Part shown: positions 52,566 through 62,306 of the stretch, piece after piece
How positions within the stretch are numbered: the first letter of the stretch is position 1
Layout of the letters: each line of letters opens with the position of its first letter
NCBI RefSeq assembly: GCF_021117405.1
Contig: NZ_CP088251.1
Span: 620,001 to 684,000, forward strand
DNA from: Frateuria edaphi
GTDB taxonomy: Bacteria > Pseudomonadota > Gammaproteobacteria > Xanthomonadales > Rhodanobacteraceae
Direction of reading: 5' to 3'
Length of the DNA: 64,000 bases
Notes under the pieces: generated by a model
The model's database searches: none
What the model was told of the DNA's origin: nothing
What the model saw: the letters and a program-made list of their open reading frames with translations, nothing else
Position numbers and translations under genes: made by a program

Positions 52566-53693
52566 ATGCGTGCCATACCGGTTTCGTTCGCGGCCGTGCT
52601 GTCCATCGCCGTGGGGCTCGGCGGCGTGGTGTGGTCCGCGGCCCGCGCGCAATCGACCCCGCAGATCGAGCCCGCGCCGGCCGCTAGCCAGCCGTCCAGC
52701 GGGCTGACCCAGTCCGACATCGCGCGCATGCTCCCGGCCACCGACATGGGCGCGGGCGATTTCCGCAAGGACAACCCGCATCTGCGCCAGGTCGAGGACA
52801 GCCCGGCCACCTCGTTCGACGCCGCCCCGATCCCGCACAACCCGCTGGCGCCCGACGCCGACCCCGTCGGTGCGAAGACCTGCGCCGCCTGCCATTCGCT
52901 GGAGGACATGCACGCCGCCCACTCCGTGCACGTGCAGGCGTTCAATGCCGGCGCGGCCAACAGCGGTCCGCAGGCGGCCTGCGAGAGCTGCCACGGCCCG
53001 GGCTCGGAACACGCGAAGAACCCGACCCAACCCGGCGCGATCATCGCCTTCACCCACGGCGCGAAAACCGACGTGCACACCCAGACCACCGTCTGCCTGG
53101 GCTGCCATGCCGGCGGCGCGCGCCAGCACTGGCTTGGTTCGGTGCACGAGGCGCGCGGGCTGTCGTGCGCCGATTGCCACAACCCGATGGCGCGGCTGTC
53201 GCCCGAGGGCGTGCTCGCCAAGCCTTCGATCAACGAGGTCTGCGCCACCTGCCACAAGGACATCATGGCCAAGTTCAACCGGCGCTCGCACATGCCGCTG
53301 CCGGAAGGGCAGATGGCCTGCACCGATTGCCACAACCCGCACGGCACGCTGACCCGTCCGCTGCTGAAGACCGATACGGTCAACGAGACCTGCTACGCGT
53401 GCCACGCCGAGAAGCGCGGACCGTTCCTGTTCGAGCACGCGCCGGTGCGCGAGAGCTGCCTCAACTGCCACGACCCGCACGGCTCCAACCAGCAGACGCT
53501 GCTGGTGGCGCCGGTGCCGATGCTGTGCCAGCAGTGCCACACCATGACGCGCCACCCGAACGACCTGCAGGTGCCGACCAACCTGGGCCGCGGGCCGAAC
53601 CCCGACGAGCGCCTGATGGGCCGCGCCTGCCTGACCTGCCACACCAACATCCACGGCTCGAACAACCCTTCGGGCTCGCGCTTCCACAAATAG
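52566..53693 (+). CDS. Decaheme c-type cytochrome of the DmsE/MtrA/PioA family
   Basis: A 375-residue periplasmic protein with a signal peptide (VSFAAVLSIAVGLGGVVWSA) and ten CxxCH heme sites (CAACH, CESCH, CLGCH, CADCH, CATCH, CTDCH, CYACH, CLNCH, CQQCH, CLTCH). Such cytochromes sit inside an MtrB-type barrel and carry electrons across the outer membrane. The barrel gene follows 28 bases later. The ATG at 52566 is preferred to 52557 because GGGGA precedes it by eight bases. Confidence 0.9.
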   Translation: MRAIPVSFAAVLSIAVGLGGVVWSAARAQSTPQIEPAPAASQPSSGLTQSDIARMLPATDMGAGDFRKDNPHLRQVEDSPATSFDAAPIPHNPLAPDADPVGAKTCAACHSLEDMHAAHSVHVQAFNAGAANSGPQAACESCHGPGSEHAKNPTQPGAIIAFTHGAKTDVHTQTTVCLGCHAGGARQHWLGSVHEARGLSCADCHNPMARLSPEGVLAKPSINEVCATCHKDIMAKFNRRSHMPLPEGQMACTDCHNPHGTLTRPLLKTDTVNETCYACHAEKRGPFLFEHAPVRESCLNCHDPHGSNQQTLLVAPVPMLCQQCHTMTRHPNDLQVPTNLGRGPNPDERLMGRACLTCHTNIHGSNNPSGSRFHK

Positions 53694-53721
53694 GGCGAAA
53701 AAGCGGGGGAGGAGCCACGCC

Positions 53722-56313
53722 ATGCGCACCATCCATCCGATGTCCCGCGCCATTCTCCTCGCGCTGCTGGCCGGCGCGCCGCTGGCGCACGCCAGCGACA
53801 GCAGCGACACCATGCGCGTGGGCGACATGCAGTACGGCAACGGGCTGGACCCGCGCGGCTGGTCGCCGTTGATGACGCCCGGTCCGGACGGCATGTCGTG
53901 GCTGCACCCGGGCATGCTGCGCACGCCCAGTGGCGCGCTCTATCCCTACCCGTACGACCTCGCCGGCAAGCCGTCGGGGCAGGGCGGCGACTGGACCTAT
54001 TGGGGCCTGCTGCAACTGGGCTACATCCACGTCGGCGGCGACCGCAACGCGGAGTTCTTCCGCCAGTACACCGACTGGAAGAACGGCGCCGCGCTGGGCC
54101 TGTTCGCGCTCGGTTTCGACAATCCGAAGACCGGCAGCTACGTCGAGTTCCGCGGCAGCCGGATCAGCGGCGACGACCAGTATTACCGCCTGCGCGCCGG
54201 CCGTTACGGACACTACAAGTTCCAGGCGTTCTACCGCGACATCCCGCACACGGTGTCGACCAACGCTTTCCCGATCTGGGACGGCATCGGCAGCAGCAAC
54301 CTCACCTTGCCGGCGAGCCTCGTCCCGGGCGGCAGCACCATCGCCGCCGTGCAGGCGGCCTCGGCTGCCGCGCCCCGGCGCACCATCGCGCTGACCCGCA
54401 CGCGCACGGGCCTCAGCCTCGAAGGCGCGCTCTACCGCGACTGGATCGGCTTTGCGTCGATCACCAGCGAGAAGCGTGACGGCACGCGGCTGTGGGGCGG
54501 GCCGATGTTCTTCAACTATCCGTTCTTCACCGACACCGGCTCCCCGTTCGGTGGCGACGGCGGCATCATGGAAACGGTCCGGCCGATCGACTTCACCACG
54601 ACCGACGTCAATATCGGCCTGCGTCGCGTCGGCAAGCTGTGGCACTTCAACGCGCTCTACAGCGGCTCGTTCTTCCGCGACCACAAGAGTTACCTGGACT
54701 ACCAGAACCCGTTCCTGATCCACAACGTGGTCGGCGTTCCCAACGTCGCGCCGGTGGTCGATGGCGAGTATTCGCTGGAACCGGACAACGACTACCACAA
54801 CCTGCGCCTGGAGCTGTCACGCGAGCTCAAGTGGCGCGGCGAACTCTCGCTGGCGGCCGCCTACGGGACCATGCGCCAGAACGACGCGCTGCTGCCGCCG
54901 GTCAATTGCACCGGCACGCTGGGCTTCGCCGTGGGGCCGCTCCAGCAGCTGATCCCGTGCGACCTGTGGAACACGCCCGCGGCGCTCTCGCGCACGCATG
55001 CCAACGCGCGCATCGACACCGGATTGTTCGACGCCAAGCTCAGCTTCCATCCGGGCCGCCGCTTCGGCTGGCACGCGGAACTGCGCTATTACGACGAGGA
55101 CAACAAGACCCGCTACCTGGCCTACAACCCGCTCACCGGGCAGTACGGCTACATCTCCGAGAACGGCGCGCAGGGCAGCGTGGTGCCGGGCGAGACGGGC
55201 ATCTTCGACAGCGGCTACTACGCCACCTCCAACGTGCAGATCGCCAGCGTGCCGTTCGGCTACCGAGACACGCTGCTGGAACTGGGCGCGGACTGGAACG
55301 TCGGCGAATCCGATTCGCTCAGCCTGGTCTACACCTTCGACCACAACCAGCCGCGCCACCGCGAACGCACGCGGCTGGACGAGCAGCGCATCAAGCTCTC
55401 CTGGGTCAGCCGCTCGCTGGGAGACGCCACGTTGCGGGCGAGCTTCGAGTACGGCGATCGCAGTGGCGGCACGTACAACTACGACCCCTACGAGGCGTAT
55501 TACTCCAGGTCGCTGCCAGGCTTCATCAATGCCGGCGGCATTCCGCCACCCGCATTCACCGTCGACGCCATGCGCAAGTACGACATGAGCGACCGCAAGG
55601 AAACCAAGGCACGGGTGATCCTGATCTATCCGCTGGGCGACACCAGTACCGTCTCGGCGACCTTCTACGGCAGCCGCGACCAGTACGACGCGCTGGTCGG
55701 CCGGCAGAATACGCGCAGCACCGGCTTCACTGGCGAGTGGGATTGGCAGCCCGGGCCGCATACCAATGCCAGCGTCTACGTCGGCGCCGAAACGACGAGG
55801 CTCAAGCTCGCCAACGTCGCCGACGACGAATCGGCCTTCGGCGGCCCGGGCCGCGTCGATCCGAGCTTTGGCGGAACGCTCTATCCGCTGGAAAACTACT
55901 GGCACGACCTGGACCGCGAACGCGACTACAACGCCGGCATCACCTTCGCGCACGACTTCGGGCGGGTGAAGCTCGACCTGGCGTGGAACTACACCCAGTC
56001 GCTCTCCCAGCTCAACTACGACTTCGCCTCGCCCGGCGCACTGACGTTTCCGGATGTGGCGCCGCTGCTCGACGGCAGCTTCCCGGACAACCACTACCGT
56101 TCCAGCACATTCGACGCGGGCCTGAGCTTCCCGGTCACCGACAGCATCGGCGTGCGGCTGTTCGGCCGCTACCAGAGCGGCAGCTTCCTGGACTGGCACT
56201 ACCTGGGCTTCGATGACACGCTGGTCTACGACCACCGCATCTACACCGACCGCGGCCCGCAGCTGCATTACCGCGCCACGCTGGTCGGCGCCATGCTCAG
56301 CATCAAGCTGTGA
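53722..56313 (+). CDS. MtrB/PioB-family outer-membrane beta-barrel
   Basis: An 863-residue barrel with a signal peptide (MSRAILLALLAGAPLAHA after a six-residue head). WTYWGLLQLGYIHVGGDRNA and the later alternating strands (LRLELSRELKWRGELSLAAA) are typical of the family, which wraps a decaheme cytochrome. The N-terminal Cys-x-x-Cys found in Shewanella MtrB is absent, as in PioB-type members. GGAGGAG precedes the ATG. With the decaheme gene upstream and a cytochrome c4 gene 11 bases downstream, it forms an electron conduit. No surface MtrC-type cytochrome is in the window. Confidence 0.88.
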   Translation: MRTIHPMSRAILLALLAGAPLAHASDSSDTMRVGDMQYGNGLDPRGWSPLMTPGPDGMSWLHPGMLRTPSGALYPYPYDLAGKPSGQGGDWTYWGLLQLGYIHVGGDRNAEFFRQYTDWKNGAALGLFALGFDNPKTGSYVEFRGSRISGDDQYYRLRAGRYGHYKFQAFYRDIPHTVSTNAFPIWDGIGSSNLTLPASLVPGGSTIAAVQAASAAAPRRTIALTRTRTGLSLEGALYRDWIGFASITSEKRDGTRLWGGPMFFNYPFFTDTGSPFGGDGGIMETVRPIDFTTTDVNIGLRRVGKLWHFNALYSGSFFRDHKSYLDYQNPFLIHNVVGVPNVAPVVDGEYSLEPDNDYHNLRLELSRELKWRGELSLAAAYGTMRQNDALLPPVNCTGTLGFAVGPLQQLIPCDLWNTPAALSRTHANARIDTGLFDAKLSFHPGRRFGWHAELRYYDEDNKTRYLAYNPLTGQYGYISENGAQGSVVPGETGIFDSGYYATSNVQIASVPFGYRDTLLELGADWNVGESDSLSLVYTFDHNQPRHRERTRLDEQRIKLSWVSRSLGDATLRASFEYGDRSGGTYNYDPYEAYYSRSLPGFINAGGIPPPAFTVDAMRKYDMSDRKETKARVILIYPLGDTSTVSATFYGSRDQYDALVGRQNTRSTGFTGEWDWQPGPHTNASVYVGAETTRLKLANVADDESAFGGPGRVDPSFGGTLYPLENYWHDLDRERDYNAGITFAHDFGRVKLDLAWNYTQSLSQLNYDFASPGALTFPDVAPLLDGSFPDNHYRSSTFDAGLSFPVTDSIGVRLFGRYQSGSFLDWHYLGFDDTLVYDHRIYTDRGPQLHYRATLVGAMLSIKL

Positions 56314-56323
56314 GGGCCATCGC

Positions 56324-57043
56324 ATGAACCGCCTGCTGCTCGCGCTGCTGTCCCTACTGGGCGTCGCCTGCGTACCCCTGTCGGTACAAGCCCAGGTCGA
56401 TACGCCGCCATCGGCGACACCCGCTGCGGCGTCGTCGGCCGCGTTCCTCGATCTGCGCGCACAGGCTCCGATCCAGGGCGATGCGGCTGCCGGATCGGCC
56501 AAGGACGGCGTGTGTTCGGCCTGTCACGGGCCGCAAGGCATCGCGATCGCGCCCAACTTTCCCAACCTGGCCGGGCAATCGGCCACCTACCTGTACGTCC
56601 AGCTCAAGGCGTTCCATCAAGGCCAGCGCAGCGATCCGATCATGAGCGGGCAGGCCGCGCCGCTGACCGACACCGACATGCGCGACATCGCCACCCATTA
56701 CGCCTCGCTCGCCCCGAAACCCTCCGGCCCGACCGATGCCAGCTCGCGCGGCGCACAACTGTTTCTCACCGGCGATCCGGAGCGCGGCATCCCCCCTTGC
56801 CAGGGCTGCCATGGCAGCGACGCGCTCGGCCCCCGCGTGCAGCCGGCCCGTTCGCCTCACCCGCCCTGGTCGACCATCCCGCGCCTGCGCGGACAGTCGG
56901 CGATCTACCTCACGAAACGTCTCACCGACTTCCGCAACGGCGTGCGCCCCGGCAGCAGCAACACGCGGATCATGGAAGGCGTCGCCCGCTCGCTGGACGA
57001 CGAGGACGTGCAGGCGCTGGCGGCCTATCTCTCCAGCCTGTGA
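56324..57043 (+). CDS. Diheme cytochrome c4-like protein
   Basis: A 239-residue exported protein with a signal peptide (LLALLSLLGVACVPLSVQA) and two cytochrome c domains: CSACHGPQGIAIAPNFPNL with a following Met ligand (IMSGQAAPL), and CQGCHGSDALGPR with IMEGVARSL. This is the cytochrome c4 pattern, a soluble or membrane-attached periplasmic carrier. It begins 11 bases after the barrel gene and likely shuttles electrons between the decaheme and inner-membrane partners. Confidence 0.88.
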   Translation: MNRLLLALLSLLGVACVPLSVQAQVDTPPSATPAAASSAAFLDLRAQAPIQGDAAAGSAKDGVCSACHGPQGIAIAPNFPNLAGQSATYLYVQLKAFHQGQRSDPIMSGQAAPLTDTDMRDIATHYASLAPKPSGPTDASSRGAQLFLTGDPERGIPPCQGCHGSDALGPRVQPARSPHPPWSTIPRLRGQSAIYLTKRLTDFRNGVRPGSSNTRIMEGVARSLDDEDVQALAAYLSSL

Positions 57044-57174
57044 GCGGCGACCGGTTCCCGCGGGAGGAGTGGACGGAGGGGGAGGCCGCACGCGACGGTC
57101 TGACACGCGTCACCCTTCGTCGCCGTTCAAGCCGCTAGTCTTCGGCCGGTCTGACGCGGGCCGGAGGCTTCGGG

Positions 57175-58476
57175 ATGAGATGGGAACAACGGTTACGGCA
57201 GCTCACCGTTGCCCAGCGCCTGGCGCTCTTCCTTGTGCTGGTGCTGTTGCCACTGGTCGCGCTGAGCGTGGTCAGCGTAGCGGTGCTCAACGAACAGGAG
57301 GCGGGCTTCAGCGAGTCGGTCGAAGAGTCGGTGACCATGCTTTTGCCGCTGAGCACGCTCGAGCACTATCTGCAGCGCGCGCTGGTCGACGAACTGGAGG
57401 AGCAGTCGGGCCAGTCCTCGCCCAACTTCGCGGCGCTGGCCGACACGATCGACAAGACCTTCGCCAGTATCGAGGCAGTTGACCAGGGCACCGCCATTGC
57501 CCCGGAGGTCGGCGAGGCCGAACAGGCCTGGGACAGCGCCCGTCCCTCGGTGCGCCGCTTGATCGAGCAGGTCAGGCCGTTGGCCACCGGCCAGGCCGAC
57601 GCAATCGCCGACGCCCGCGCCCGGGCGGAACTGCAGGCGGCCATTGACGAGATCGCCAAGGCCCGGCGACAGCTCACGGCCGTGGTCAAGGCCCGCTATC
57701 TCCGCGCGATCGCCCAGCGCCACCAGCAGTTGCGCTGGCTGGTGGCCGGCTGGGCACTGACGCTTTTCGCCGCCGCGCTGATGGTGGCCGCGCTGGTGCG
57801 CTCGCTGCTTCGGCCGATCCATGAGCTGGGCCGCGCCGCGCGCAGCGTGGGCGAAGGCGTGCCTGGGGTGCGCGCGCCGGTCAGCGGCAGCGACGAACTC
57901 ACGCTCCTGGCCGAGCGCTTCAACGAGATGGCGGCGTACTGGGAGACCTCGCGCCAGAGCCTGCTGACCGAAGCGGCGCAGGACCCGCTGACCGGCGTGC
58001 TGAATCGCCGCGGCGTCCTGGCTGCGCTGGAAGCGGACCTTGCCGCGCATGCCCGCGAGCAGGCGCCGCTCAGCCTGTTCATGATCGACCTGGACCGCTT
58101 CAAGACCATCAACGACCAGTTCGGGCACAGCGCGGGCGACCGCGCGCTGGTCTGGGTGGCGACGCGCCTGCGCGAGATGCTGCGCGACGGCGACCGGCTG
58201 GGCCGCTACGGCGGCGACGAATTCCTAGTGGTGCTTCCGCGCACCACGCTGGCACAGGCCGAGGATATCGCCGGCCGCATCGAGGCCGGCCTCAACGAGG
58301 CCGCCGCGCGCGAGTCGGCCCGGCCCGGCGCCAGTATCGGCATCGGTGCCGCTCCCGAACACGGCTGGGCCGCCGCGGCGCTGATGGAAGCGGCCGACCG
58401 CATGCTCTACGCCCGCAAGGGCCAGCGACGCGCGGATGCCGGTGGCGGCTGGCGGCCCACCTCCGCCACCGGCTGA
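57175..58476 (+). CDS. HAMP-GGDEF diguanylate cyclase
   Basis: A 433-residue membrane sensor. Two helices (about 13-36 and 189-212) bracket a periplasmic four-helix region; a HAMP domain follows (LLRPIHELGRAARSVGEG), then GGDEF with LGRYGGDEFLVVL, which makes c-di-GMP. Five residues before GGDEF stands RDGD, a match to the RxxD inhibitory site. GGAGG lies seven bases before ATG 57175. It is 131 bases downstream of the cytochrome operon; whether linked is not known. Confidence 0.9.
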   Translation: MRWEQRLRQLTVAQRLALFLVLVLLPLVALSVVSVAVLNEQEAGFSESVEESVTMLLPLSTLEHYLQRALVDELEEQSGQSSPNFAALADTIDKTFASIEAVDQGTAIAPEVGEAEQAWDSARPSVRRLIEQVRPLATGQADAIADARARAELQAAIDEIAKARRQLTAVVKARYLRAIAQRHQQLRWLVAGWALTLFAAALMVAALVRSLLRPIHELGRAARSVGEGVPGVRAPVSGSDELTLLAERFNEMAAYWETSRQSLLTEAAQDPLTGVLNRRGVLAALEADLAAHAREQAPLSLFMIDLDRFKTINDQFGHSAGDRALVWVATRLREMLRDGDRLGRYGGDEFLVVLPRTTLAQAEDIAGRIEAGLNEAAARESARPGASIGIGAAPEHGWAAAALMEAADRMLYARKGQRRADAGGGWRPTSATG

Positions 58477-58518
58477 GAGCGCTAATCTGCGCATCCCCTT
58501 GCCGCCTTGCTCCGCCCC

Positions 58519-59349
58519 ATGACGGATTTCCAGGTCCAGACCTTGCTCAGCACGCCGCTGGTCGACGTGCACGATGTGGTCTGTGCCGGCACCTGTCGGC
58601 ACCGGGGCGAGGTTGAGCGAGCCAGCCGCACGCACCTGGTCTTCCCCTATCGCGGCACGTACGTGCGCCATGTCGGCAGTGACGACGCGGTAGCCGATGC
58701 GAGCCAGGTGCTGTTCTTCAACGCGGGGGAGGACTACCAGGTCAGCCATCCGAACCCGGGCGGCGATGCGAGCCTGTCGATGACCCTGGACGAGGTGCTG
58801 CTGCGCGAGATCGCGCCGGCCGAACTGGTGTTTCCGGACGAGCCGCTGCGCTTTCGCGAGTCGCGCCTGCGCATCGACCCGCGCGCGCAGGCGCTGGTGG
58901 CGCTGTTGCGCCACTCGCTGCGCGAGAACGTCGCCGAGCCGCTGGAGGGCGAGAGCCTGACGCTGACCCTGGTGCACCGCGCCCTCGCGCCGCGCACCAC
59001 CCACGCGGCCGCTTCCAGCCACGGCCGCCAGCGTCTGGTCGACCGCGCCAAGCTAGTCCTCTCGCGCGACCTGGCGCGTCGCTGGACGCTGGCCGAGGTG
59101 GCGGCGGAAGTCGGCGTGTCGGCGGTCTACCTCACCCAGAGCTTCCGCCAGGTCGAGGGCGTGCCGCTGTACCGCTACCAGTTGCGCCTGCGCCTGGCGC
59201 GCGCGCTGGACCTCTTGCGCGATTACGACGACCTCGCCGCGCTGGGCGTGGACCTGGGCTTTTCCAGCCACAGCCACTTCAGCGCCGCATTCCAGAAGAT
59301 GTACGGGCGCACGCCCAGCGAGTTCCGCCAGATCGCGCTGCACCGATGA
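58519..59349 (+). CDS. AraC-family transcriptional regulator
   Basis: A 276-residue regulator with an N-terminal cupin-like sensor (THLVFPYRGTYVRHVG, QVLFFNAGEDYQVSHP) and a C-terminal AraC HTH (WTLAEVAAEVGVSAVYLTQS, and LGVDLGFSSHSHFSAAF with FGRTP-like YGRTPSEFR at the end). ATG at 58519 is used; a TTG at 58507 in frame is possible. It is followed after 165 bases by a small cysteine-containing gene, and may control that and the PEP-mutase-like gene. Confidence 0.88.
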   Translation: MTDFQVQTLLSTPLVDVHDVVCAGTCRHRGEVERASRTHLVFPYRGTYVRHVGSDDAVADASQVLFFNAGEDYQVSHPNPGGDASLSMTLDEVLLREIAPAELVFPDEPLRFRESRLRIDPRAQALVALLRHSLRENVAEPLEGESLTLTLVHRALAPRTTHAAASSHGRQRLVDRAKLVLSRDLARRWTLAEVAAEVGVSAVYLTQSFRQVEGVPLYRYQLRLRLARALDLLRDYDDLAALGVDLGFSSHSHFSAAFQKMYGRTPSEFRQIALHR

Positions 59350-59514
59350 TCGCTAAAGTTTTCGACAGCGTCCGGAGCGCATCCGGGGTCTACTGATCAC
59401 GCCCACCCCGGGCGACACCCGGCCTTCATCCCGCATTGCCCGCGCAAAAGCGCGTGGCGGTTTGCGCGAAGACGCACGCCGAGGGTGTTCCACCAATGGT
59501 TAGGAGGATCCGAC

Positions 59515-59670
59515 ATGAGCGAGCGAACCTGCGCCGCATGCGATTACCCGCTGGACGAAAACGCCATCCAGGTACGGATCGGCGGACAGACGGTCGAGGT
59601 CTGTTGCGACGATTGCGCCGTCAAGCTGAAGGAGGCGCACGCCTCCGCGATGGCGTCGAAGCCGGCGTGA
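59515..59670 (+). CDS. Small cysteine-rich YHS/TRASH-like metal-binding protein
   Basis: A 51-residue protein: CAACDYPLDENAIQVRIGG, then VEVCCDDCAVKLKEAHASA. Four to five cysteines are spaced as in small zinc or copper-binding TRASH-type domains. GGAGG lies seven bases before the ATG (59515), so it is well translated. It sits between an AraC regulator and a PEP-mutase-like gene, both on the same strand. The role is not known; metal handling is the first guess. Confidence 0.65.
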   Translation: MSERTCAACDYPLDENAIQVRIGGQTVEVCCDDCAVKLKEAHASAMASKPA

Positions 59671-59783
59671 TGCCGGCCCCCCGAGCCGCACCGCCCGGAC
59701 GTGGCGGTGCGGTTTCCCCCGCGCATGCCACGGCGGCCACCAGGCCCCGTGCGCCGATGCGTGCGACCCCGATGGAGTGACCA

Positions 59784-60551
59784 ATGACTTCGCAGAACGA
59801 CAATGCCCGGCTGTTCCATGCCCTGCACGTGAAAGGCCGGCCGCTGGTGCTCTTCAACGCCTGGGACGCCGGCAGCGCGCGCGTGGTGGCCGAAGCCGGC
59901 GCCGCGGCGATCGCCACCGGCAGTTGGTCGGTCGCGGGCGCGAACGGTTTCGAGGACGGCGAACACATGCCGTTCCCGCTCGCCCTGGATAACCTGCACC
60001 GCATCGTCGGCGCGGTCACGCAACCGGTGACGATCGACCTGGAAAGCGGCTACGGCGAAGCGCCCGAGGAAGTCGGCGCCACCGTCGCCGCGGCGCTGCG
60101 CGGCGGTGCGGTCGGTTGCAACCTGGAAGACAGCTTTCCCGCCAACGGCCGCCTGCGCGACACCGCCGCGCAAGTCCAGCGTCTCGCCGCCGCGCGCGCG
60201 GCGGCAGACGACGCGGGCGTGGCGATGTTCATCAACGCGCGCACGGACGTGTTCTTCCAGAAGCCCGCCGCCGAGCACGACATGGCGATGGTCGAGGATG
60301 CGTTGCAGCGCGCCCGCGCTTACGCCGATGCCGGCGCGAGCGGCCTGTTCGTCCCCGGCGTGGTTGCCGAGTCGCTGATCGCGCGCCTGGCCGAAGCCTC
60401 GCTGCTGCCGGTCAACGTCATGGCCATGCCGGGTGTGCCGGGTCGTGCGCGCCTGGGCGAACTGGGCGTGGCGCGCGTCAGCCACGGGCCGGGCCCCTGG
60501 CGCGGAGCCATGCAGTGGCTGGCCGAGGCGGCCAGGGCGGCCATGGCGTGA
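59784..60551 (+). CDS. Isocitrate lyase/PEP mutase-family enzyme
   Basis: A 255-residue TIM-barrel protein. VLFNAWDAGSARVVAEAG and AIATGSWSVAGANG open the barrel, VTIDLESGYGEAPEEVG carries the metal-ligand Asp/Glu positions, GCNLEDS follows, and INARTDVF is the family's conserved Arg motif. The Cys motif of isocitrate lyase itself is absent, so it is closer to PEP mutase, oxaloacetate or carboxyphosphonoenolpyruvate enzymes, whose substrates vary. Cytosolic. Confidence 0.85.
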   Translation: MTSQNDNARLFHALHVKGRPLVLFNAWDAGSARVVAEAGAAAIATGSWSVAGANGFEDGEHMPFPLALDNLHRIVGAVTQPVTIDLESGYGEAPEEVGATVAAALRGGAVGCNLEDSFPANGRLRDTAAQVQRLAAARAAADDAGVAMFINARTDVFFQKPAAEHDMAMVEDALQRARAYADAGASGLFVPGVVAESLIARLAEASLLPVNVMAMPGVPGRARLGELGVARVSHGPGPWRGAMQWLAEAARAAMA

Positions 60552-60605
60552 CGTAGCGGGCTTCCGCCCGTCGATCTCCGGAAACGTCGGTGGGCTGAAG
60601 CCCGG

Positions 60606-62018
60606 TTACGGGGCCAGGGCGGGCCGCGCGGTGATCGCGCTTTCGCGCGGCACCTGCGCATCCGCTCCTGCCAGCCGACGGGCCAGTTGCTGAGCGGCCA
60701 CGCGGATCTCGGCCATCGCGCTGCACTCCCACAGATTGCCGCGCAGCAGCGCCCCGATCGCGTACAGCCCGACCTGCAGCTCGCCGCGGGCGTTGAGCAG
60801 TTGCCCGTCCGGATGCGCGGCCACGCCCAGTTGCAGCGGGTCGGGCGTGGCCAATCCATCGCGCAGAAGTCGCGAAAGCAGCGTGTGTTCGGTGAACGCG
60901 ACGGCGGTGTCCAGTCCGGTGGCTTGGATCACCAGGTCCGCGCCGAGCGTGTCCAATTGCTGCGTGGCGCGGTGGCGCACGCTGACCTGCAGCGGCCCGT
61001 GTCCGTCGACGCCAAGCACGCGCGCGGCGTGTACCTGCAGGCGACCTTGTTCGAGCATCGCGTCCAGCGCGCGGGCCGAAGCCGGCGCGACGCGGTGGCG
61101 CGCCGCCTCCCACAGCCAGCGCAGGTGGCGCAGGAACTGCCGCCGTTGCTGCGCATCCAGCCGCCGCCACAGGCGCGCGTTGATCGGGCGCATGCCGTCG
61201 AGCAGGCTGCGCCAGTCCGTGCGTGGCGAGGCTTCGATGGCGGCATGCACGTGCCTGAGCATGGCGAGCGGGTTCTCGCAGGCAAGCAGGGCGGTATTGA
61301 GCGCCGACTGCCGCGCGTACGGCGCCAGCGGCAGCGCGGTGTGCTCGAACGGGAATCGGCCGTGGCGGGATAGCGCCACCAGTTCGGCCGTCGGCCAGCG
61401 CTCGGCGGCGGAGAGCAGCGTGTCGACCGCCGTGAGTCCGGTGCCGATCACCAGCACGCGGTGCGGCGCCGGTTCCCGTCGCGCGATGCGCCACGGGTCG
61501 AGCACGTAGGCTCCGCTCTGCAGCGCCTCGCGCGTCACCGCCTTCAGCGGCCGCGGCGCCAGCGCACCCAGCGCGAGCACGACCGCGTCGGCCTTGATCA
61601 GTACGCCGCCGGCGAGGCGGACCGCGTAGCCGCCGTCGCACAGCGGCTCGATCTGGACCGCATCCTCGCCGTGGATCTGGAACTGCCGCCCCTGCTGCAA
61701 CGCCTGGTCCGCGCAGGAACGCACCTGCGCCTCGATGAAGTCGCCGAACAGGCCGCGCGGCAGGAAGTCGTCGCCGCCGACGCCATCGACCTGCCGCGCG
61801 GCGAACTGCAGGAACTCGCCCTCGCTGCCGGCGAACAGACCCATCGCGTGTGCACGCACGTTGAGCAGGTGCCGGTCGCTGCCGGCGGCGTAGGCGACGC
61901 CACGGCCGGCCACCGTGCGGTCGCCGGTGATCCAGTGCACGCGCGCGCCGCGCCGCAGCAACTCGCCGAAAAGCGAGGCGCCCGCGGCGCCCCCGCCGAT
62001 GATCGCAATGTCAGCCAT
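60606..62018 (-). CDS. FAD/NAD(P)-binding protein
   Basis: A 470-residue flavoprotein. IAIIGGGAAGASLFGELLRR is the FAD-binding loop; SDRHLLNVRAHAMGLFAG follows in the family with PF13454-type (FAD-NAD(P) binding) proteins, and VLVIGTGLTAVDTLLSAAER is the second dinucleotide loop. Related proteins include hydroxylase-like and siderophore-like oxidases but none is matched here. ATG 62018 follows AGGAG by six bases. It is alone, with about 290 bases before the DoxX gene, in which nothing was recognised. Confidence 0.82.
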   Translation of the reverse strand: MADIAIIGGGAAGASLFGELLRRGARVHWITGDRTVAGRGVAYAAGSDRHLLNVRAHAMGLFAGSEGEFLQFAARQVDGVGGDDFLPRGLFGDFIEAQVRSCADQALQQGRQFQIHGEDAVQIEPLCDGGYAVRLAGGVLIKADAVVLALGALAPRPLKAVTREALQSGAYVLDPWRIARREPAPHRVLVIGTGLTAVDTLLSAAERWPTAELVALSRHGRFPFEHTALPLAPYARQSALNTALLACENPLAMLRHVHAAIEASPRTDWRSLLDGMRPINARLWRRLDAQQRRQFLRHLRWLWEAARHRVAPASARALDAMLEQGRLQVHAARVLGVDGHGPLQVSVRHRATQQLDTLGADLVIQATGLDTAVAFTEHTLLSRLLRDGLATPDPLQLGVAAHPDGQLLNARGELQVGLYAIGALLRGNLWECSAMAEIRVAAQQLARRLAGADAQVPRESAITARPALAP

Positions 62019-62306
62019 ACGCACTCCTGTCGGGGACAACCCGGCAGCGCTCTGCCACGGGGCAGGGCGGGAAGGGTGGGGGATGTGAAAGGACGGCCCG
62101 ACCTGCCGGTCAGGCGCGGCGGGCGGGGCGCTCCGTGGATGCCGTGCGATGCGGGGTCTGCATGGGGCTCACCTGGGACCGGTTGGTTGGCAGCCACTCG
62201 AACACAGCATCCGTTAAGGAACGGCTAGGGCCCCGCAAGGATCGGGTTTGTCACGGCGAGCACGAAACGTAGACGCCAGGGCACCGCCCGGCTGCGGAAC
62301 GCCCCG

